Source: Cokeromyces recurvatus (taxonomy: Eukaryota > Mucoromycota > Mucoromycetes > Mucorales > Mucoraceae). From it: a stretch of 64,000 bases of DNA. Location: positions 186,501 through 250,500 of the forward strand of contig NW_026251409.1 in the NCBI RefSeq assembly GCF_025118155.1, given 5' to 3'. Below the pieces are notes generated by a model that saw nothing but the letters and a program-made list of their open reading frames with translations, had not been told where the DNA came from and searched no databases. The translations under genes and the position numbers were made by a program. Positions 57,010 through 64,000 of the stretch are shown here, piece after piece. Each line of letters starts with the position of its first letter. Position 1 is the stretch's first letter.

Positions 57010-57123
57010 TCAAGAGGATTTGGATTTACTATTGACCGAAATGTAATGATACGCGACAATCAAAATCATTGTAACAAGGCCAAGTGAATTAGCAATGAGC
57101 GCAAGTTGGGTATCCGTAATCAT
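57010..57123 (-). CDS. OST4: Oligosaccharyltransferase subunit Ost4 (37 aa)
   Basis: A single-exon ORF of 37 codons begins MITDTQLALIANSLGLVTM, continues as a membrane helix (ILIVAYHYISVN) and ends SKSKSS. It matches the size and plan of Ost4: a short luminal N-terminus with D-x-Q-L followed by one transmembrane helix. The yeast protein is 36 residues. Ost4 stabilises the Stt3-Ost3/6 subcomplex of the ER N-glycosylation enzyme. The ORF is easily missed by length cut-offs. It is convergent with the preceding solenoid gene, 131 bp away. Confidence 0.9.
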   Translation of the reverse strand: MITDTQLALIANSLGLVTMILIVAYHYISVNSKSKSS

Positions 57124-57393
57124 TGAATCTTTCTTTTTTTTTATAAGAGTAAATAATATAATTTTATATAACTATTTTGCATCCACTTACTTGTTTTTAT
57201 ATGTATATAAATAAATGACAAGGAAACTATTGCTTTAAATGATGGAGAGGAGCTATTAAAATACCACAAAAAAAAAAGAAAAGAAAAGAAAAGAAACTAC
57301 CAGTAAGCATTAGGTGTGCACATAATAAATTACAAAAATTGAACATGTATTAGCATACAGTACTTCCGATACCAATTTGCGGTGCGCCAGATC

Positions 57394-57434
<41 letters not shown>

Positions 57435-58551
57435 CATTGTGAAGTTAAGAGATAGCGATGCCTTCTCTTACTTGTCTGAGTCACCACTACATGGCATTTC
57501 ACTATCCACTTTGCTCTTAATTCCTTTCCACCCTATTTGTCTTTATCTTATGTAATGGAGCCGTTACATTGAAGATAAGAAGCTCGAGTTATGCTTAAAG
57601 TTAATTTTGTCACATTGTGCCAGAATTGCTTTGCTGACAGTTACTTGATCGACTAGGCATCATATACTTTGTATTCTTCTTTTTTTTTTTTTTTTTTTTT
57701 TTTTGCTTACATAGGTCTACATTCTGTATAACATTAATTCTGTATTGTGTACTGTTTACATAGCTACGCACTTTGGTTGTGATTGTACTACTAAACAGAA
57801 TACATTTATAAGTACTGAGTCTTCTTTTTGTGAGCATTCAATTGGCTTGATTCAATCAAGATTGCCGACCACTATTATAACGATACCTAATGTCTTTACT
57901 TTGGAGCAATCCTGCACTGTCTTTTCTACTATTGCTGCAGCTTGGGAAATAAAAATAAACACTTTACATTACTTACACTGAATTATCTTTGTATATTTTT
58001 TAGTTGGTGATCCTACAATTTACCGAAACGTCTCCTTCCCTTCGAAATTTTCCCATAAAATTCATACGAGTCAAAAAGGTAAACTTATTAATGGCAACTT
58101 GAGAGTACCCTTAGAGGAATTCCCAAATCGCTAAGGATTCTCAATGCACAAGCTTTGAGTGAAGATGGTAGGCATATCATGACATGATGCAAAAGAGACC
58201 ATCTATTATTACTACCAAACAAAAAATGCTATAGTAAAGGAAATGGGTTGTGGAAAACTAACTCTTGGTCGGCAAAACGCACATCATGTAAATTGTGGTG
58301 GGAGGGTTATTTTTATTTTTTTATCTTGGCTTTTGCTAAAAGTACACATCCATTCGTACACGCTCTTAGATATATGCATTCAAAAATACCTTCCTTTACC
58401 CTTATTTTTGTTTACTTATTTATTCTTAATCATAAAACGAGTCAAAATAGCGCGAATTTTTTTTTTTTCAAGTTGACACCTTCAACCTATACTCCTAGTC
58501 TTCCATAATGTGAAAACCTATGTTTTGCTTATAATACTTTGATAATCATAG

Positions 58552-58592
<41 letters not shown>

Positions 58593-58711
58593 TCCAAAAA
58601 GAAAGTCCACATTTATGCATTATGCAAGATTATGATCAATTAAAAAAAAAAGCCACTCTCTAGAAGAAATGGCTATAAAATGTAACTAATTTCTCTTTTA
58701 TATCAACTATT
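57124..58711. other. 1.6-kb spacer with T/A runs and possible relics
   Basis: T runs at about 57398-57429 and 57679-57704, and an A run at 58554-58590. Open stretches at 57745-57978 and 58010-58130 (plus; GDPTIYRNVSFPSKFSHKIH) may be decayed coding DNA but are not recognised. A TATAAAA box at about 58674 is 38 bp upstream of the F-box gene ATG. Confidence 0.4.
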
Positions 58712-60346
58712 ATGATTTCTTTACCTTTTGAAATCTTATTAAATATATTTTCTCAACTGGAAACAAAAAGAGATAAATTAGCCTGTCTTTTTGTATGTAA
58801 AAAATGGTATCAGCCTGCTTTCGAATCTCTTTATACTGACATTAGAATTAATACATTATGGTCATTTCGATCATTTCTAAACATAATTGCACATGATGAC
58901 CAAATACCAGGCAAGCATGTCAAAAAAATAGAACTATACAGATTACAAAGATGTAGGCAATTCTGTTTGACGTCAGCTGAGCTTACCGTATTAGCTCGTA
59001 ACTGTATGAACCTAAATGAATTTTTGTTTGATAATGATTCTCAATGGGAGATTCTAAATAAGTTAGATTTTAGTCATTATTGGAAACGATTACATAAAAT
59101 TCCTTTTATCAATAATGGAAATCCTGTATGTTTAAATGTATGTTATCAACTTGAGGATAGACTTACAGATCTAAGTCTATCTGGATTTACTAATATTTAT
59201 GATATATGCACCTTGTTAGCACGTCTACCTCATCTACAATATCTTGTTATTAACGGAAGTTTGCAATTAACTCTAAATGAAGACATGTTGACAAAGATAC
59301 ATAGATCTGCTCCTTTACTTAAACATCTTCAATTGGATACAAACATAAAACTACTAGCAGATAATCATCATCAGGCAATCCAGTCAACGAAGATCAATGG
59401 ATCTGATAATAAAAATAAACTTGAATCATTACAATGTGATATCCTTGGCCCTCAATCTGCTTGGTTTCCAATCATCAAACTATATTATAATAATCTACAT
59501 ACGCTTTCTTTGAATCTCTTTGATCCATATATACCAGGCGTAATGTCAGATAAGCGTACCTTGTCAAGAGAAGAATCAATGGCTACTGTAAACTCTCTAT
59601 TTGACTTGATTAAAGATACAAGAATGTCTATAGAGCAGCTTAAGATAAGATTCGAACAATTTACTACTAGTTTTGATTTTATTCGGTATTTTACATCTTG
59701 TATCGTGAATGAATACAATGCAAAGCTAAACAAAAGTAATAAAACATGTATCTCAGTCAATTGCTCGTTCCTGAGTTATTCATCTGCTTTTGTTGAATTT
59801 TTGGGGCCAAAAAGCTGCTTCCAATCAAGGACAGCAATAAGAGCAAGAAAGGCAAAGGAGCAAAAGATAGTTCATGAATTCAACTATGAGTTTGTATTAT
59901 TGAAAAGACTAAAAAATGATTATCAGGATGAAGTAGACATCTTGACAGCTATCATCGCAACTCCTCTCTGTCTTTTCACAACTCGTCTCAGATTAAAAAT
60001 GGAGCTTCAATGCTTTGAATATCATGTTTCCCGTTCCTTCTTTCAGGATCTATTAACAATCTTTGAGCATTTTCCTCAACTTGTAGAACTGTCATTGGAT
60101 TGTCGATATTATCAACATAAATTTAACCATCATGAGAAGACAGTAGACAAGCAATATTTATCTTTAAATACTCTGTATATAGAGAATAGTGCGTTGGATC
60201 TTGATCACTATTGTCACTTATTTAACTTGTGTCCAAATATCTCAAGCCTTCATCTTAAAGACTGGAGCTTTGAAAGATATAATTTTTATTCTCTTGAACG
60301 CTTATGTAAGAATTATAACGTACAGCTTTTCACAAAAAAGAAATAA
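58712..60346 (+). CDS. F-box protein with leucine-rich-repeat-like body (544 aa)
   Basis: Intronless. The N-terminal F-box (residues 2-42) reads SLPFEILLNIFSQLETKRDK and LFVCKKWYQPAFESLY. Degenerate leucine-rich repeats follow, e.g. LTDLSLSGFTNIYDICTLLA, LPHLQYLVINGSLQLTL, LVELSLDCRYYQHKF and ISSLHLKDWSFE. Such proteins are substrate receptors of SCF (Skp1-Cul1-F-box) ubiquitin ligases. The substrate is unknown. Mucorales carry large, fast-evolving families of these single-exon F-box/LRR genes. The frame is open throughout and the ATG is immediately at the F-box. Confidence 0.87.
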   Translation: MISLPFEILLNIFSQLETKRDKLACLFVCKKWYQPAFESLYTDIRINTLWSFRSFLNIIAHDDQIPGKHVKKIELYRLQRCRQFCLTSAELTVLARNCMNLNEFLFDNDSQWEILNKLDFSHYWKRLHKIPFINNGNPVCLNVCYQLEDRLTDLSLSGFTNIYDICTLLARLPHLQYLVINGSLQLTLNEDMLTKIHRSAPLLKHLQLDTNIKLLADNHHQAIQSTKINGSDNKNKLESLQCDILGPQSAWFPIIKLYYNNLHTLSLNLFDPYIPGVMSDKRTLSREESMATVNSLFDLIKDTRMSIEQLKIRFEQFTTSFDFIRYFTSCIVNEYNAKLNKSNKTCISVNCSFLSYSSAFVEFLGPKSCFQSRTAIRARKAKEQKIVHEFNYEFVLLKRLKNDYQDEVDILTAIIATPLCLFTTRLRLKMELQCFEYHVSRSFFQDLLTIFEHFPQLVELSLDCRYYQHKFNHHEKTVDKQYLSLNTLYIENSALDLDHYCHLFNLCPNISSLHLKDWSFERYNFYSLERLCKNYNVQLFTKKK

Positions 60347-60697
60347 ATCAACTATATTATTTAATTATTACATAATAATAATAACTACGCGGCCCGGACA
60401 ATGTTTGCATGTCTGAATGTAGTAATTGAGCTATGAAAAAAAAAAAAAAAGGCTGCCAAATCATATTTCAATGCAGTCCAAGTATGCAAACTAATGAATC
60501 CTCCTCTTTGAATTCTTTAAATTCATTATAATTTTATGTAAGTGTAAAGAAAAAGAAAAGAGGAATGGATTTATTTATAAAAGAAATCATTATGGATGGA
60601 TGGAAGACTTGAAAAAAAAAAGATATTGAATTCTTACTTTTTTTTGTTTTTGATGACATGAATTAATTTTTTTTTTCTTCACATGATGCATTAGCAA
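60347..60697. other. spacer and RPS2 promoter
   Basis: AT-rich, with an A run near 60435-60449 and pyrimidine-rich stretches directly upstream of RPS2, as is common for ribosomal-protein promoters. No specific site is claimed. Confidence 0.4.
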
Positions 60698-61541
60698 ATG
60701 GCTGATTCTGCACCGGCCGATAATAGTAAGTTTTTTTTCTTGTAAAGAATAAAAAACGAAAGGACACAATGACTGATGATGAGTGTTTGTTTTATTAGGA
60801 CGTGGTGGTTTTGGACGTGGTCGTGGACGTGGACGTGGTGGTGCCCGTGGACGTGGACGTCGTGGAGAAGACAAGAATGAATGGGTTCCTGTCACTAAGC
60901 TCGGTCGTCTCGTTAAAGCAGGCAAGATCAAGTCAATTGAAGAAATTTATTTGTTCTCTTTGCCCATCAAGGAATACCAAATTGTCGACTACTTCCTTCC
61001 TAAACTCACCGATCAAGTTATGAAGATTATGCCTGTTCAGAAGCAAACTACCGCTGGTCAACGTACTCGTTTCAAGGCCTTTGTTGTCATTGGTGATGAA
61101 AATGGTCATGTTGGTTTGGGTGTCAAGTGTGCCAAGGAAGTTGCTACTGCCATTCGTGGTGGTATCATCCTTGCTAAGCTCTCCATCATCCCTGTTCGTC
61201 GTGGTTATTGGGGTACTAATCTTGGTGAACCTCACACTGTTCCTTGCAAGGTCAGCGGCCGTTGTGGTTCAGTTATGGCTCGTTTAGTTCCTGCTCCTCG
61301 TGGTACTGGTATTGTTGCCTCCCCCACTGCTAAGCGTGTCCTTCAATTGGCTGGTATTACTGACTGTTATACCACCTCTCGTGGTTCCACTCGCACCCTC
61401 GGTAACTTTGTTAAGGCTACCTTCGCTGCTATTGGTAATACCTATGGCTTCTTAACTCCCGATCTTTGGGAAGAGACTGAATTTATTAAAGCTCCTTATC
61501 AAGAGTTTTCTGATTTCCTTTCTCAAAAGCAAAGAAAGTAA
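60698..61541 (+). CDS. RPS2: 40S ribosomal protein S2 (uS5)
   Basis: Exon 1 (60698-60725, MADSAPADN) is joined across an intron of 73 nt to exon 2 (60799-61541), 256 residues. An RG-rich N-terminal extension ([20 protein letters not shown]) is followed by the S5 RNA-binding domain ([40 protein letters not shown]). The C-terminal S5 domain has [20 protein letters not shown] and [20 protein letters not shown]. It is part of the decoding and mRNA-entry region of the small subunit. Codon choice is strikingly different from its neighbours (CGT, GGT, and C-ending codons), consistent with very high expression. The early intron is typical of ribosomal-protein genes. Confidence 0.98.
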
Positions 61542-61891
61542 ATTAATAAATTCTATTCTATAGTTTTTTTTTTTGTAGTTTATAAAGGGAACTTTATATA
61601 TGTATACATGTTTATATATGTATATTCATTAAGTTATATGTGGAGAAATGAATGTATGTAATTTAATATGTCTTCTTACTCCTGCTGCTATTTAATTAAT
61701 TAATAGATCGATTTTAAATAAGATAATGAATACTCTATAATTGATAAAGGAAGAATTTATTATTATTATTATTATTATTATTAAAGTATAGAAATGATCA
61801 TGAAGATGGTGATAGTGAATAAATAAATAAATAGTATAAGATAGTAATAATAAAAAAGTATTATATATAACATGTAAATATCAAAAATAGG
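61542..61891. other. convergent 3' flanks of RPS2 and the SUR7/PalI-type gene
   Basis: AT-rich 350 bp with a (TTA)n microsatellite near 61757-61781. No gene seen. Confidence 0.5.
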
Positions 61892-63576
61892 CTAACGCTT
61901 TTGAAAGTAGTTTTGTATTCGTTTATCTGTAATGATTTTCTTATTTAAAGGATGTTCGATACCTTGTGGTGACATATTGAATGCAACGGGTGCTTCATAG
62001 GATGGCTGGTTGAAAGTTCCTCTAGAGATCATTGCAGTATTATTATTATGAGCCTGGAAATAATGAGTACTATCTCCGGATGCAGAAGAATTCGATCTAT
62101 TCAAATTATCATCGTAATAAGGTGTCATACAAAATGAATTTCTGGCTATCATTTCGTTACTAGCATTTATTGATGATTGGAAGGGATGAGGAGAAGAGAT
62201 ATCTGTTGGTGTCCTATTCCCGTTACTGTCATATTTTTGACTGTTATTATTATTATTACAAGGAACTAGCTCAATTAAGCCTGACATGGGTGTAACACTT
62301 GATTTTCTTCTGTTATTTTCACCAAATGTGAATGTAGAATCATGACTTTCTTTTCTTGTCGATACGGGTTTACTACGACGATGTTGGTTTGTTGTAGCCG
62401 CAGAAGAAGAAGAAGGAGGAGGAGGAGGAAAGTGACGATGATCTGTAAAAGGTTTCTTATTAGATTTTGATAATCTATTATATGGCATATTATTTTGAAA
62501 ATTTGTGGTAGCAAGCGGAGGAGGAGGAGGAGGAGGAGGAGATAATGATATCTTTTCTTTAAGGCCTAAATGACGATCATACGGTTTTATTGAACTATAA
62601 TAGCCATCGTAATATGTATCATGATCATGTCCTCTGCTATCAAACATAGCTATATCGTTCCAAACAGCCAGTTCATTTTGATCCTCTGTAGTTGGAGGTG
62701 ATAATCTTCTATCATCGTGATTAGAAAATGAGGGCGAAGATAGTGTTTGTCTCTTTTGATTAAAAAATTGAGTAGAATCCTTTTCTTCTTCTTCTTCTGT
62801 AGGGTTGTCGTTGAAAATATGAGAGGCGATAAACCAGAAGATCAAGCTGATAAAGGTAAGGCCTATGGTAATACCAAAGATGATGACTTCAATTCCAATT
62901 GAATATTTAGCACAATTGATTGAATTACTCGAGTCTGTACAAGCCTGATGAATGGCTTTAGCATATTGATCGTATGTCCAGCCAAAGGAAGTAACGATTA
63001 GAACGAGAGCTACAAATAAGAGTCCGACTATCAATTTTCGAAATACATATTTTCCTTGTTGATGATGATTTGCCTTAAGAATCCCGATTAAGAAAGCTAT
63101 ACCAAGTAAGGTAGTAGCTAATAAAAGCGGGATAATTTTGACAAATGAAGATTTTGTCATGACAGGTTGAACTGCATTATGCTGAGAAGATGCTATTTGA
63201 AGAATAGTCGGTATATCTATAATAATAATTAATTAATAGGATGATATCATGATTACATGTTATATGTATAACCTGGTTGATATTTCAAATTAGTTGAAGA
63301 ACAGGTACAATTTAAAGCATAAAAATAACATGATTTCCATAAACCAAAAGAAACAGAGTCAGGTATAGTTAAATTACTACTGATATTTCGATAAAGATGA
63401 ACTTGATGAAATGACATTGTATTCCTAAAGGCACAACTTTCGATCGAATCATTTGTCTCTAACCAGCTACTAATTATAATGGCTAATAAAGCTAAAAATA
63501 AGACACTAATACGAAATGCTGGTAAAAAAACTCGTTCTACAAATGGGCCATAAGGAGATTGTTTCCTTATGGACAT
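61892..63576 (-). CDS. SUR7/PalI-type four-TM protein with long cytosolic tail
   Basis: Exons 63273-63576 and 61892-63216 give 542 residues. Helix 1 (FRISVLFLALLAIIISSWLE) is followed by an extracellular loop with paired cysteines (GLWKSCYFYALNCTCSS). Helices 2-4 follow (KIIPLLLATTLLGIAFLIGI, LIVGLLFVALVLIVTSFGW, EVIIFGITIGLTFISLIFWF). A roughly 320-residue disordered tail has an acidic patch (EEEEEKD), polyproline runs and SPP motifs. The topology and W-x-x-C...C loop fit the SUR7/PalI (Rim9) claudin-like family. Long tails are typical of PalI, the ambient-pH sensor helper of PalH/Rim21. An eisosomal Sur7-like role is the alternative. No PalH gene is in the window. Confidence 0.68.
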
Positions 63577-64000
63577 CTAGCTTTTCTTTTATAACTTAAA
63601 AAAAAAAGAAAAAAATAAAGAAAAAGAAAAGAAAAAGAAAAGGAAGAAATAGATATATTAAAAAAAAACGAGAATGTTATAATTAATGAACATAGAGACA
63701 CTCTATTATATTTTGTAATACACGAAATAAAATTAGAAAAAAAAATTAAAAAAGGGAAAATCCCTTTTTTTTTTTGGAACAATTAGCTTATCATTCTCTT
63801 TCCCCTATGAATTTTCTTTCTATCTATTATGAATCAATCAGCATTTAATTCACAGGAGAATCAGACAAAATGTGTAGAAAAAAGAGAAGAAACCTAATGA
63901 ACTTCTAGAATAATAGAGTCTATTAAATACAAGTGATAGAAAATAGGAATTTATCCTTCAAATTCGACAAAAACACTCTTCTAGCATGTTATTTGTCAGA
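63577..64000. other. upstream region of the SUR7/PalI-type gene
   Basis: A-rich and AAAG-rich low-complexity sequence, then ordinary AT-rich DNA to the window end. No gene seen. Confidence 0.4.

Noticed and set aside
1..64000. CRISPR array, prophage or bacterial operon
   Set aside because: No short regularly spaced repeats with unique spacers. The spliced eukaryotic genes exclude a prokaryotic source.

Overview
The window looks like nuclear DNA of a filamentous fungus, most likely a mucoralean (Mucoromycota). It is very AT-rich, with many short GT-AG introns of about 45-80 nt and long A/T homopolymers. The gene set is fungal (MTC6, LAM/SIP3 sterol transporter, PalA/RIM20, fungal TPT1, RPS2). 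It also holds Tc1-like DDE transposases, a LINE 3' end and lineage-type multi-copy proteins of the kind common in Mucorales genomes. No species is claimed. Coordinates of spliced genes come from splicing by eye; for most genes the summed exon lengths were checked to be multiples of three.

Layout. Positions 1-18,900 are an accessory, repeat-rich block. It contains a 381-bp satellite (4.5 copies), degenerate ORFs, one intact-looking nine-exon gene of unknown function (3398-5193), a broken Tc1-like transposase, a GNAT pseudogene interrupted by an interspersed repeat, a 94-bp MITE with TA target duplication, a CACTA element with clear TIRs and subterminal repeats (13241-15970), and a frameshifted gene of a lineage-type family with a D...ExSG motif. 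Positions 18,904-20,771 hold MTC6, followed by a 3.8-kb gene desert with repeat relics. Positions 24,546-29,219 are ordinary genes: a CLG1-like cyclin, TPT1 and an M28 aminopeptidase.

Positions 29,607-37,409 are a second mobile block. A LINE 3' end is followed by a 2.74-kb almost perfect inverted repeat around a 1.25-kb loop. Each arm carries a Tc1-like transposase pseudogene and most of a second D...ExSG family gene. The left copy keeps its original 5' exons in the loop, one of whose introns holds an interspersed repeat. The right copy has a different first exon.

Positions 37,671-63,576 are gene-dense and conserved: PalA/RIM20, a two-HMG-box protein, THOC5, PWP2, a small coiled protein, a BAR-PH-GRAM-VASt sterol transporter, an alpha-solenoid protein that may be Pex8, the 37-residue OST4 (a hidden small gene), an F-box/LRR protein, RPS2 and a SUR7/PalI-type membrane protein. 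Functional themes are RNA handling (TPT1, THOC5, PWP2, RPS2) and membrane or pH signalling (PalA, PalI-like, LAM). They look like ordinary gene neighbours rather than a dedicated cluster.

The most interesting material is the inverted duplication with its chimeric first exon, the D...ExSG family found twice next to transposons, and the CACTA element with its subterminal motif array. Long oligo-T tracts on the sense strand of introns are also notable.
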